DNA from: Steinernema hermaphroditum
Lineage: Eukaryota > Nematoda > Chromadorea > Rhabditida > Steinernematidae
Direction: 5' to 3'
Length of the DNA stretch: 64,000 bases
Assembly (NCBI GenBank): GCA_030435675.1
Contig: CM059621.1
Location: 3,038,001 to 3,102,000 of the forward strand
Part shown: one piece after another, positions 21,535 to 32,212 of the stretch
Layout: each line of letters begins with the position of its first letter
Position numbering within the stretch: the first letter of the stretch is position 1
Translations under genes and position numbers: made by a program
Notes under the pieces: generated by a model
Database searches by the model: none
Seen by the model: only the letters and a program-made list of their open reading frames with translations
What the model was told of the DNA's origin: nothing

Positions 21535-22523
21535 CTATGAGACAGCATCGATTTTTGGTAATGAAGCAGTATGAGCTCCCTCGTAGAAATCGGCTGGAGG
21601 AGGTAGAACGTATCCTTCAGTGCGCTTGGGGCAAGGACAATAGTGACCATCTTGTCCTGGAGAGCCTCCAGGTCCTGCAGGGCCTAGTGGACCTACTGGC
21701 CCTTGTGGACCGGGCTTTCCAGGTGGTCCGGGAGGCCCAGCAGGACCCGGTTGTCCCGGCGGATGAGTACCGTTGTCTCCAGCTTTTCCAGCGGGGCCGG
21801 GTGGTCCAGGAGGTCCGGTAGGTCCAGGGAAATTTGTGGTCTTCGTTCCGGGAGCGCCGTTGTTTCCAGGTCCACCCGGTTGTCCAGGTGTTCCTAAAAA
21901 TTTCAAATTTTCGAAGGCAGAAATCGACATAGCACAGTACCGTTCGGTCCAGCATCGCCTGCCGGTCCTGGAGGTCCCGGCTGTCCTGGATTTCCTGGCG
22001 CTCCAGGCCCTCCAGGTTGACCAGCAGGTCCAGGCGGTCCAGCAGGTCCTGGAGCGCCGGCAGGGCCCGCCGGACCCGCTGGACACTTCACGCAGTCATC
22101 AGGGCTTCCATAGCCTCCGTAACTTGTCATTCCCCCAGGATGTCCATCTTTTCCAGCTGTTCCAGGCTGTCCAGGTGTACCGTCGTCGCCCTTTGCCCCG
22201 GGTGGTCCCGCGGGGCAGTTAGATGGTGGTGGTGCGCAACCTCAGTCGGGTAAACTGCAGAGGAAAACAACAATGAAACACTTACTACACGATCCGCCCG
22301 CCTGTTGATCGTATTGTCTCTTCGGACGTAGCCATCTCACATCGACCATTTGCCGCCATGCGCCGTCGGAGTACCACTTGAACTGTTCCAAATCCAGAGC
22401 CATTTCCGACTGAATACTGTTCACTTCGTTGTACAACGCTATGCCTATCAGAAGGCTAATAAGCAACGCCGCACAACTGATCACATTTGTGACAAACAGA
22501 AACAGCTCTGTTTTGACAGCCAT
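21535..22523 (-). CDS. Cuticle collagen 1
   Basis: Three exons, 22523-22286, 22240-21941 and 21893-21535; 298 residues. N-terminal membrane anchor ([13 protein letters not shown]...), conserved [13 protein letters not shown] block and furin-like RPKRQY site, then Cys-flanked Gly-X-Y blocks: [14 protein letters not shown], the [21 protein letters not shown] break and a long triple-helical stretch. It ends in YCPCPKR and a Tyr-containing tail ([12 protein letters not shown]). The product would be secreted by the hypodermis, trimerised and crosslinked into cuticle. TATAAAA lies 42 bp upstream. Introns are 45-47 nt, phase 1, at the same places as in the other collagens here. Confidence 0.9.
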
Positions 22524-22564
22524 GGTGGACGGGATCTTCCGCTAATGCGCGACTCTCAGCGCCC

Positions 22565-22571
22565 TTTTATA
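22565..22571 (-). promoter_or_regulatory. TATA box of collagen 1
   Basis: TATAAAA on the minus strand, followed by GGGCGCTGAG; 42 bp before the ATG at 22523. Confidence 0.6.
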
Positions 22572-22840
22572 CATCACTGATAATATCTGCTTGATTGCGT
22601 AGATCAAGTTTATCGTGTGCGCTGTGCAGTCGCACGTGAAATGTGATTGTTTTGATTATGGTATACGCTGCAATGAAACGTCTTTGATACATTTGCGCTC
22701 TAACGTGCACTACTTGGACCTTTGTGCGTCTTTCGTTATTGTAAGAACTCAAAAATTGTTACACATGACATACTTATGCAATCAGTTTATTTTCATTTTC
22801 CAATAAAAATTGGAAAAATTGGAAAACAAAAGTTGAACGT

Positions 22841-23585
22841 TTAGTGACCTCCGACGACACCGCCGACGACGGGGAGACCCTTAAGGAGAGGGATGACTGA
22901 AAGACGCCACTGTAGAGTGAAGAGAGGGAGAGAACCTACGGAGCTTGAGGACGGTTTGGAGGAGGGAGATGACGAGGCCGAGGATTCCGCCGATGGGACC
23001 AGCGGCGAGACCTCCGACGATGGGGATACCGCTGAGAACTCCGGTGACGGTCTTTTCAAGACCACCCAGAAGTCCTAAGATGTCGAGTCCTCCGATGGCT
23101 CCACCAGCAGATCCGGCGGCGCCCTGGGCACCTCCAAGAATTCCAGTCACGGCTCCGAGGGGACCAGCTCCTCCAGTGATTCCTCCAAGAGCTCCAGTGA
23201 TGTCTCCAGCAGCTCCGGAAGCGGCGTCCTTTCCTCCAGTGGCTCCTCCGACGATTCCTCCAAGGGCGTTGGTGGCAGTGTTGGCGACATCCGAGGCAGC
23301 ACCGCTGGCTCCAGTAGCAGCGTTTCCAGCACCTCCGATGCTTCTGAGAAGTCCTCCGATAGCGTCGGTGGCCGTACCAGTAGCTCCGGACGCGGCGTGA
23401 GAACCTCCGATACCGCCGATACCTCCAAGCAGACCTCCAATCGCTCCGGCGTCACCGTGCTTTTCTCCGCTTGCATTCTTGTCCTTCTTGTGGACCTCGC
23501 CGGAATGGGGACCGTTGTTTCCTTGGTCGTTGTCGGCCAGGGCGACAGAAAGGAGGAGCAGAGAGAAGAGAGCGATCGCCTTCAT
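22841..23585 (-). CDS. Gly/Ala-rich secreted protein 1
   Basis: Two exons, 23585-22940 and 22896-22841; 233 residues. Signal peptide (MKAIALFSLLLLSVALA), a charged His/Lys segment (SGEVHKKDKN), then low-complexity repeats of GGLLGGIGGIGG and GAASDVxNTATNALGG type, and a hydrophobic Gly-rich end finishing PVVGGVVGGH. The last exon is joined by a 43-nt intron (GTAGG...TTTCAG). Two close paralogues lie at 42418 and 44099. Likely a structural secreted or cuticle-associated protein; no catalytic domain. Confidence 0.85.
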
Positions 23586-24250
23586 GGTTCACAAAACGTT
23601 GGAATGAGTGACGCTCTCTCCCACCGGTCCTCTTTTGTATCGTTTGTGGAGAGGAGTGCCACGTATCTGCACAGTCGTGATTTGAATACGCCACGAAAGT
23701 TGTCGCTCAACATAATCCGAAAACATGGGATTTGTCCAACTGTAATCGCAGCCAGCTAGGTCTGCCACGTCGCTTAAGCTCTAAAAATCATTCTGCGGAA
23801 AACACTCTCTACATGATCGATGACCAGAGAGTTCCAAAATTGCCACCTTTACGCGATATAATATGAGAATGTGAAAAAATGAGTCGAACGCGCCGCTAGA
23901 TCTGTCGGTGGCGGTATCGGAGAACATGACTCTATGAAACGGATCCCAGAGCTCTTCAGTACGAATAGCTGCGTAAATTTCGATGTTTTCGTACCTCTCG
24001 TACTGCGTGGTTTTCGAGAACCGAGTCGATTATAGCACCAACACCGACGGCGAAGAACGACAATCAAGGTAGTCGTCGTTTCTTTCTACTTGTTTGTATT
24101 TTTTCCGTGATTTCTTTTCCTTATTCATGTGTCATTTATTTGTAAAGCACTAACTGGTCGATACGTCATGAAAATTGTTTATTGTACACATGGCCTCGTA
24201 AGATAACCCCTAACCAATTAACCAATTCCCCAATGCTCAATGCATAAAAG
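23586..24250. other. Intergenic, promoter of the Gly/Ala-rich gene
   Basis: The first ~190 bases resemble the upstream regions of the paralogues at 42418 and 44837 (TGAGTGACGCTCTCTCCCACCGG, GCCACGTATCTGC), so the promoter was duplicated with the gene. The rest shows no gene. Confidence 0.55.
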
Positions 24251-25334
24251 TTACACAACAACAGCCCTCAAGGCGGCTGCATGGACGCCTTCGTAAACAG
24301 GAGGAGGGGCAGGCTTTTTGTCAGCACGTTTTGGACAAGGACAGTAGTCCGCATCACCACCATGTTTTCCCTCAGAGCCGGGTTTCCCGGGGCCTCCCGG
24401 CTGTCCTGGTTGACCGTCCTTTCCTCGCGGACCAGCGGGTCCTGCAGGGCCAAGCGGACCAGGCGAGGCAGCTACCGCATTACCTCCAGCCTTTCCCGGT
24501 GGTCCTGGTGGACCTGCAGGTCCTGCTGGTCCAGGAACACTGGTCACCTTTGTTCCGGGTGCTCCGGCTTTGCCAGGGTTTCCCGGCTGTCCTGGTGGTC
24601 CTGCAATTTAAGTTTACATGATGCAGATAAATTATCAACCCACCGTTAGGCCCCGTATCACCAGGTGGACCTGGAGGGCCTGGTTGACCAGCTTTCCCAG
24701 GTGACCCGCTGGTTCCTGGCTGACCTGGAGCTCCGGGCGGTCCAGCAGGTCCCGGATTACCAGCTGGGCCAGGCGGACCTGCCGGGCACTTAACACAGTT
24801 GTCCGGACTTCCATACCCTCCGTAGCTGGTCAATCCTCCTTGATGGCCGTCCTTTCCTGGTTTTCCGTTCTCTCCGGGTTGTCCATCTTCGCCCTTGGGC
24901 CCTGGGGAACCTGGTGGACAGTTGGGCTGCGGACCGCATTCTGAATATTGTGATTAATGTTATCCAGTAAATGGTCATATTGGCTCACGAGAAAGGGCTA
25001 TCCTGGGCCTATACAGCAGCACTTATGCAACAAAAGATCCGATTCAAATAAGCAGTCTCAAGACAAAGCTGGCGCAAAAAATGTAAAAAAAAATGGTGAA
25101 AAACTTACTGCAAGAGCCGCTTGATCCTCGTTTAGGACGCAGCCATCTCACATCGATCATCGTCAGCCATGCGCTGTCGGAATACCACTTGAACTGCTGC
25201 AGGTCAGACGTCACATCAGATTGAATATTGGACACCTCAATAAACAAGGAACCACAAATAAGTATACTTGTAAGCCAGGCGATGCATGTCAAAACATTGA
25301 AGGCGTAAAAGAAGATTTTCGTTTCGACGGCCAT
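24251..25334 (-). CDS. Cuticle collagen 2
   Basis: Three exons, 25334-25109, 24940-24644 and 24600-24251; 290 residues. N-terminal anchor ([17 protein letters not shown]), [13 protein letters not shown] block and RPKRGSS processing site. Gly-X-Y domains are interrupted by [19 protein letters not shown], and the C-terminus is [11 protein letters not shown] followed by [11 protein letters not shown]. Same intron positions and phases as collagen 1; only the first intron (168 nt) is longer. A TATA-like ATATAAG precedes it near 25375. Confidence 0.9.
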
Positions 25335-25940
25335 CGCCGCTGACTTCCTCGAGCGAAGAGCGTTTGATCTCTCTTATATCCACGGCTGATACCATTCGCT
25401 TAAATTGCGCTGATCAAGTTTTTGGACAGTGCGCCGTGCAATCCAACTTGATAGTGCGCTTGTTTTGATCGCGCAACGCTCTTTGCAAAAGCGTTGTATA
25501 TCACACAAAATTCCTTGATCTATTGTTATGCGACCGCTCGTTATTACTAAGTCCGCTTGGATGCGCTCTTTTTTGGCGGACATAAGAACAACGCGTTTTG
25601 ATCTTGAGGCGGGGGGCTTGTTTGTGATGGGCCATCGAACAAAAAGGCCTCAGGAACACGCGTAATCGGTCAGTTCTATGTTAGCTTGATTCATTCTTAA
25701 AGTTGAAGGCAAGTAGTTCTCAATGCTCATCCTTATCTCAACCAATTTTCCGCTGTATTATGGCGGCCAACGCTGTAGCAAACTGGCTCAAAAATCGAGT
25801 TGAGCCGTGGTACGGCATTTCAGCGATCAGTCATGCTGTTGACCTTCCTCCACGGTCGCGCATTCATTAACCCAGAATACGGGTTGATCGTCGCCTTGTG
25901 TTTGTTTTCTTGGAAAGTCTGGCGCTAACTAGTTGAAATA
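25335..25940. other. Intergenic between divergent genes
   Basis: Promoter region of collagen 2 on the minus strand and presumably of the mucin/collagen gene on the plus strand. No further gene seen. Confidence 0.4.
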
Positions 25941-27199
25941 ATGTCAATATATTATTCACGTCGCTTAATAATGATATTGGCTGTACAAATGTGGAATTCT
26001 GGCAGATGTTGTGTGAGAATGTCGCCATCGACTTTGTCTGTGACAACCACATCTGCCACAAGTAAGTATTTATTCAAATAGCTAGAGCGAAAAGTATGTC
26101 AGTACAATGTAAATGATGGTGGTGATCATAAAATCATGTAGCTCTGAGTCCGATCATAATACAATCCGATTTGATCCTAAGGGGGTGGCTTGCTGGAGTC
26201 GCAATGTTGGGTCGCAATTTTTTATGCACACGGATGTATTATGCTGGCAGTATCTCATATGGACACTGGATAATGCCTGTCATGGATTTTTCCTATTCAA
26301 AGCACAAACAACAGCATAAATGGAATATAATAGTTCTGTTGTATCGGTATTTCAGCTGTGCCATCAACAATAACACACAGAATCACAACAACCACAGTTA
26401 TTACCTCTAGCTCACCACCGACTACTACCACTTCTTCGAAGACCGTCACCACAACAACGCCTGTCACGTCCACCACAACCCCTTTGACTACATCTACTAT
26501 CACAGCTTCCTCCTTAACAACGACTTCCACAAGTGTCCCGTTGACGACGACTACAACCCTGCCACCCACAACAACCTCATCTGCTACAACAACTTCCACA
26601 AGTACGACGACCACTACAACACCGTCGACCACAACCACTACCCCAACTACTACTTCGACTACAACAACCTCAACAACGACAACTACTACTTCTACGTCTA
26701 CTTCTACTTCTACTACGACTACTACAAGTATCGCAAGTGTCATAGTCTTCTGAACCATGAAATGTTTTTTTCAGCCTGTGTAGGACCACCAGGACCACCC
26801 GGACCACCAGGCGGCCCCGGACTCGCAGGCGTGCCAGCTCCCACAGGTCCGCCAGGTCCACCAGGCCCCCCTGGCCCACCTGGACCACCAGGTCAACCTG
26901 CGGCTCCAGGCACCTCCTGTGTACCGGGCCCAGCGGGACCTCCCGGACCTCCAGGGCCCCCAGGAGGACAGCCCGGCGTGTGCGTGCCCGGTCCTGCCGG
27001 CCCACCGGGCCCACCGGGCCCACCCGGACCTCCAGGGCCGCCTGGAAATGTCGGCCCACCCGGACCTCCTGGCCCTCCAGGCCCTTCTGGCCTTCCAAGC
27101 GCTCCTTCAACTGCGCCGTGCGCTCCGTCCTCTCCAGGCTCTCCAGGACCACCCGGTCAAGCAGGTGCTCCCGGCGCTCCAGGAACACCCAGTGGTTGA
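25941..27199 (+). CDS. Thr-rich mucin domain fused to short collagen domain
   Basis: Firm exons: 26356-26727, almost wholly Thr with Ser/Pro (runs of [15 protein letters not shown]), and 26775-27199, a collagen-like domain of [10 protein letters not shown] with Cys-containing breaks ([19 protein letters not shown]), ending GAPGTPSG. A likely upstream exon runs from an ATG at 25941 to a strong donor (CACAA|GTAAGT) at 26060. Its frame, ending SVTTTSAT, joins the Thr-rich exon in phase, but it gives no obvious signal peptide, so the start is uncertain. The Thr tract would be densely O-glycosylated, making this a mucin-collagen hybrid rather than a standard cuticle collagen (no QFKWYS or CPCPKR blocks). 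Confidence 0.7.
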
Positions 27200-27321
27200 T
27201 ATTGATCTTCTGCAATTTTTGCAGTATGCAATACCTGCTTCTCTGGCTGAACTGAAACTAAAATACGAATCTATCACACATTTATTAATATGTACAGCAT
27301 GGAGATAATCAGTCTCACTAA

Positions 27322-28878
27322 TCACACCACTCTTGATGATTTCACACTCAACGAAGCAGAAGCGACATTCACATAGCCACTATCCTCTTTCTCAGGTTTA
27401 GTTGGCAACGAAGCAGGATGTACATTTTCATACGGGGCAGGTGGCTTCTCCGGCCGAACTGGAAGCGAAGCAGCATGTGCGTTGTATTCGAATGTCGGCT
27501 TTGCTTCTGCAGGTAGCGAAGACTGATGAGCTTTGTATTCAAAATTCGGTTTGGCATCTGCAGGAAGGTTTCCTTCGTGTCCTCTATATTCAAAGTTCGG
27601 CTTTCCTTCAGCAGGGAGTTTCCCTTGATGTCCTTTGTACTCAAATCTGGGCTTCCCTTCGGCTGGAAGCTTCCCTTCAGCGCCTTTATACTCGAAGTTC
27701 GCCTTCCCTGCAGCCGGAAGAGACGACTGTTCGCCCTTATAGCTGAAATCCGGTTTTCCGGCAACGGGAAGTCTGGAGGCGTGTCCTTGATACTCAAAGT
27801 CTGGTTTGCCAGCTACAGGCATATCAGCAGCGTGAACGCTTTCGTAGGCTTCGGGCTCAGAAGGAGCCACAACATAACTCTCCTGAGATCGTTTCGGGCA
27901 GGGACAGTACCCGGCATCAGTTCCTGGACTTCCCGACGAACCAGCTGCTCCTGGTGGTCCCACAGTGCCGGGACGACCATCCCTTCCGCGAGAGCCTTGA
28001 GGACCTGCTGGACCGGGTAGGCCAGGCGATGTAACTCCATCGTCGCCAAATCTGCCGGGTGGCCCTGAGTCTCCAGGTGGTCCTGGAGGTCCAGGGCGAG
28101 GAAGTACTTTGACTCCCGGCGCTCCATTGACTCCAGGTTCACCTGGATGTCCGGGAATGCCTAGAACTAAACATAAAAACAAGTATCTGCATATGATTTA
28201 CCAGGCGTTCCAGGATCTCCAGGTGGGCCGGGAGGGCCAGGTGTTCCTGGCCTCGGCTGCAATCCATCTGATCCCGGTTGACCGGGAGAGCCCGGAGGGC
28301 CAGCTGGTCCTGGGGCGCCTGCAGGGCCCATCGGTCCGGCTGGACACTGAACGCAATTATCAGGGCTTCCGTATTCTCCATAGCTGGTGATTCCCCCGGG
28401 GTGACCGTCCTTGCCTCGCGTCCCATCAGCTCCCGGCATACCATCCTCTCCTTTGGGGCCAGGTGGGCCAGGCGGGCATTCGGGTGGTGGACCGCAAGCT
28501 GTATGAAAGAATATATGGAAGGCAGGAAAACAGCGAAAAAGGTTGGAAAAATATAATTTCTTTAAACAACCACATAAAGTACCAATACCATCCTCTCCTT
28601 TTTGGTCATTCAAACCACGTTATCAACGCCAACTTACCACAAGAGTCCGCTTCGACAGCTTCGTCGTATTGCCGTTTCGGACGACGCCACCTCAAGTCGA
28701 CAATCGCTCGCCACGCCCCGGTTGAGTACCATTTGAACTGATCCAAATCCACATTAAACTCCGTCTGGATAATATTGACCTCGTTGAAGAGAGAGGCGCC
28801 AATATATAGACTAATACATAAGAAAGCCAAACTGGCAACATTTGTGACGAAAAGAAAAACTCTTATCTTGACACCCAT
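27322..28878 (-). CDS. Cuticle collagen with ten-unit Tyr repeat tail
   Basis: Three exons, 28878-28638, 28498-28202 and 28160-27322; 458 residues, about 160 more than its neighbours. The first part is a normal cuticle collagen: anchor [53 protein letters not shown] and YCPCPKR. After that come ten Tyr-anchored units of 17-19 residues, consensus Y-x-x-H-x-x-x-L-P-x-x-x-K-P-x-F-E. The other collagens here end with a single YEGxHxAxL motif, so the tail looks like amplification of that element. Tyr-rich tails suggest dityrosine crosslinking (inference). A TATA-like TATAAAG lies near 28922. Confidence 0.9.
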
Positions 28879-29774
28879 TGCGGAAAAATCTTCCGCGAAC
28901 GCGCATCGACCGATCGGCTCCTTTATACTTGGACGGGGATATCGTTTGCTCGATCTTCTAGGAGCTGGTTTTTGGTTTGCGACGCGCGCAATTCAACATG
29001 AATATAAGCATGTTTTGGTCGAGAGGGGAGCACTTGGCGAGCGGAGCGCTTTATGTTGTCATCGGCTCGCTATACCGCCATCATTTATGTTCTTACACCT
29101 AGTTTAGGTATAATTACGATTAATTTTCATCTTTCTTATCGCTGCCATCATCTTATCTGATCGCATAATCAACACTTCCTATGGAAAACAGCATCATTAA
29201 TCGTCATAACAGTGACACCTCCAGTTTATACTGTTCATATGATGGCAGAACTGGATAATCTATGAAACAGTTTATGACCGTGACACAGTTTCAGCAAGCG
29301 AGCCGCCCGGAGTTGTCGGTTTCTAAAGACGAGCTTCAGTTGATTGTATCACTTAAAAATGGCATCGTCACATCACTTAAATACTCAACTTACTCAATAT
29401 TTTCACTGCACAACAGTGAATGTTTTATTATAGCACTGATACTGTATCACAAGGCGACAGGACGGCATACTTCTTTTCGCTAAAGAGCATTCGAATCAAG
29501 TTTGGTTGAAGTCGAAAAGGAACGCCGCGCCTTCTTAAAGGGTCGTTTGTAGCCTGTAGTTAGCGACTGCTCGCAGGTTACCGTACCCACACCGGCACTA
29601 GATTATGCTTTCGACCCTGTTCGACCCTGATTGGACCAAACCTGGCAGACTACCTGCTTCGTTCCATTCCAAAATGTCACGGCGGGTTCCGGGGCGTAAA
29701 GCACGAATTGATTTATTGAACGGGGCCGCGCCCTTAAATACAACAAAAATGGCGGGAAGGGGGGCAGGAGGGGC
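28879..29774. other. Intergenic, no gene seen
   Basis: Collagen promoter at the left. A minus-strand AATAAA (29711-29718 region) that probably ends the transcript of the terminal exon at 29775-30021. Otherwise stop-dense. Confidence 0.4.
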
Positions 29775-30021
29775 CTAGATCAGAGCGCGCGGGGAAAGAG
29801 CCAGCTTGTCGTTGACAGACGAAGGTCCCTCGACGAACTGGACGCGCGGGGAGACGAGAGGGCCGAAAGTGCAGGTGCCGATGGCGGCGCCAAAGACAAC
29901 ACTTCTGGTGACACTGGTTGACCCACGAGTGTTGAAGTAGCAAAGAGTGGATGGAGAACCGACCGATGTCGAGCACGCATACAGCCTTCCGATGAGACTT
30001 GCATCGTATTCATAAAGGCTG
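29775..30021 (-). CDS. Probable terminal exon of an unknown gene
   Basis: After an acceptor-like ATTGCAG the frame runs open for about 80 residues and stops at 29775. It contains LYEYDASLIGRLYACSTS, LCYFNTRGSTSVTRSVVFG and VSPRVQFVEGPSS. A good AATAAA follows about 60 bp later. Composition and codon use look coding, and GC is higher than the flanks. No upstream exon with matching phase was found between 30021 and the next gene, so it may be a relic. Family not recognised. Confidence 0.35.
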
Positions 30022-30258
30022 CAATCTTACTGTGATTACACTGCAAGAAGAAACATTTTGGTATTTGCCAAACAGGCCTTTGGAAGTTTTACTTGTCGAA
30101 TTCAATGGAACATTTCATTCGCTCTTGTTCGCCAAAAGCTCACTTTGTTTACCGTTTTTGTGTCATAACTGTTTAAGGAATGCCTTGACCAAAGGTCGCT
30201 AGAAAATGTATAAAATGATCTTACCTATGGTAGCAATAATCAAACTGTTGTCTTCGTC

Positions 30259-30619
30259 ATGAAGATCTGTTTCGTTAGTCTTCTGATGGTTCTCGTCATG
30301 ACCACTTCTGTATTCGCTGAGCAGAATCATAGCGATACTACTGACTCTTCTAAGTATCGTACCATACTGTTTGCCTTGTCAAAACTTTCTTTTCAGACTT
30401 CGAGCCAAACGATGGGGCTACGGCGGCTGGGGTGGAATGGGCGGTATGGGTGGAATGGGAATGGGTGGATGGGGAGGCGGTTGGGGAATGCCGTGGGGAG
30501 GTTGGGGAGGGTATGGAGGCTACGGTTACGGTGGATGGGGTGGAATGCGCGGAATGGGTGGGATGGGTGGAATGGGCGGCTGGGGTGGCTACGGATATGG
30601 ATACGGATGGGGCCGCTGA
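30259..30619 (+). CDS. NLP/CNC-like Gly-rich antimicrobial peptide precursor
   Basis: Two exons, 30259-30353 and 30397-30619; 105 residues. Signal peptide (MKICFVSLLMVLVMTTSVFA), acidic pro-segment, dibasic KR, then a peptide made only of Gly, Trp, Met, Tyr and a few others (WGYGGWGGMGGMGGM...). The precursor ends WGR, so removal of Arg and conversion of Gly would give an amidated Trp. Architecture and the YGGWG motif match nematode NLP-29/CNC epidermal antimicrobial peptides; the Met-rich composition differs from those I know. TATAAAA lies at about 30209. Confidence 0.75.
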
Positions 30620-30859
30620 GTATTTGCTCTCGCAATTCGACAAACTAGCACAGATTTCAAAAATTGTCGGCAATGTGTTGTTCAGTTCTGTACTCTGAAT
30701 GAAATAAAACTAATCCCAGCAACCACTCTGTAGTGGCGTGTGTCGGTCACGGGTAAATTCGTTGCTTGAGTATTTTTAGCTTCTGCGAAATAGTGCTTAT
30801 AATTTATTTTGAATAAACCATCCACAAATCAAGGATAGGTATCCTTGGCATCACGCCAT

Positions 30860-31303
30860 TTAAACGGAAGGAATAGCCTTCTGGACACCTCCGGCGATGT
30901 TTCCAAGATTTCCGGCAACACCGCCAACTCCAGGAAGAGCACCAGCTGCATGCAGATATAGGTTCAAAGTGCGAATAGTCGACTTACTGATTCCACCAAG
31001 GCTTCCGCCTCCAACGCTTCCAAGAAGAGCCTGAACAATGCTATGAAGAAGAGACGAAATGGTCGCAAGCAGCTTCTGAACCACATCAATGTTCACACCA
31101 CCGGCGGCGCCCTGAGCATTTCCGAGGACACCACCCACGACAGGGAGACCGCCGAGGACTCCACCCAAGGGAGCTGTGAGTCCTCCAACGACGGGAAGAC
31201 CACCAAGAAGTCCACCGGCGTTTCCAGCAGCTCCACCAAGAAGGCCACCTTGGGCGAAAACGGTGGCGACGAGGAGAAGAGAGGAGAGGACGATGGTCTT
31301 CAT
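30860..31303 (-). CDS. Gly/Leu-rich small secreted protein, copy 1
   Basis: Exons 31303-30988 and 30945-30860; 133 residues if spliced. Signal peptide MKTIVLSSLLLVATVFAQ, then GGLLGGLPVVGGL-type repeats, a helical middle and a GVGGVAGNLGNIAGG end. The 42-nt intron (30987-30946, GTAAGT...GCAG) has no stop and keeps the frame. Divergent twin of the gene at 31675; the ~50 bases before both ATGs are nearly identical (CAGTTCCATCCAATCAACAG). Confidence 0.8.
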   Translation of the reverse strand: MKTIVLSSLLLVATVFAQGGLLGGAAGNAGGLLGGLPVVGGLTAPLGGVLGGLPVVGGVLGNAQGAAGGVNIDVVQKLLATISSLLHSIVQALLGSVGGGSLGGISKSTIRTLNLYLHAAGALPGVGGVAGNLGNIAGGVQKAIPSV

Positions 31304-31674
31304 GATTCCAACTGTTGATTGGATGGAACTGACTTGCTGTGATCCCTTTTGTATTGCTTGAGGGAGGCATTAGCATATCAGCTGTTTGCCCGAGTTTGAA
31401 TATAATCGAACGATCGAACACGACAAAGGCACTGTCCGATTAAGCAAATCTTATTTACCTTTTTTGTTGGTTTGTTTGACCCAACATTATTTTTGAGGGC
31501 AGGGATCTCGAAAACATACCGTTAAAAACAAAATCTGCATAATCGGACAGCGCTTTTGTTTTGTCCGATGCGAGATAAATTCCGTGGCAAACGTGGCTCC
31601 CATACAAATGAGTTTCCCAATTCGTATAAATGGGATCAGAACAAGACAGTTCCATCCAATCAACAGTTGGAATC

Positions 31675-32136
31675 ATGAAGACCATCGTCCTCTCCTCTCT
31701 TCTGCTCGTCGCCACTGTCTTCGCTCAAGGAAGCCTTCTTGGTGGAGCTGCTGGAAACGCCGGTGGCCTTCTTGCTGGTCTTCCCGTCGTTGGAGAACTC
31801 ACCACTCCCTTGGGTGGAGTCCTCGGCGGTCTCCCCGTCGTGGGTGGCGTTCTCGGAAATGCCCAGGGCGCCGCCGGCGGTGTGAACCTGGGCATCGTTC
31901 AGAGTCTTCTGCAGACGGTGGTTGCCCTCCTTCAAAATCTTCTTGGCAGTCTCGGCGGTGGAAGCCTTGGGGGAATCAGTAAGTCTACTATTCGCACTTT
32001 GAACATATATCTGCATGCAGCTGGCGCTCTTCCTGGAGTTGGTGGTGTTGCCGGAAGCCTCGGAAACATCGGAGGCGTCGCCGGAAATCTTGGAAACATC
32101 GCCGGAGGTGTTCAGAAGGCCGTTCCTTCCGTCTGA
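31675..32136 (+). CDS. Gly/Leu-rich small secreted protein, copy 2
   Basis: Exons 31675-31978 and 32021-32136; 139 residues if spliced. Same signal peptide as copy 1; GGLLAGLPVVGEL-type repeats, and an extra GSLGNIGGVAGNLGN repeat near the end. TATAAA at 31625. The intron (31979-32020) is again 42 nt, stop-free and almost base-identical to that of copy 1. Secreted structural or antimicrobial role possible; family unknown. Confidence 0.8.
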   Translation: MKTIVLSSLLLVATVFAQGSLLGGAAGNAGGLLAGLPVVGELTTPLGGVLGGLPVVGGVLGNAQGAAGGVNLGIVQSLLQTVVALLQNLLGSLGGGSLGGISKSTIRTLNIYLHAAGALPGVGGVAGSLGNIGGVAGNLGNIAGGVQKAVPSV

Positions 32137-32212
32137 ATGGCCTGACATCAGCGATACCTATCTCTTGTTTATGGATGGTTAATTCAAAATAAATTTGAAG
32201 TCAATGATGAAA

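Noticed and set aside
26297..26758. Val-rich minus-strand frame of 153 codons
   Set aside because: It is the complement of the Thr-codon repeat tract (ACN reads as GT-type Val codons).
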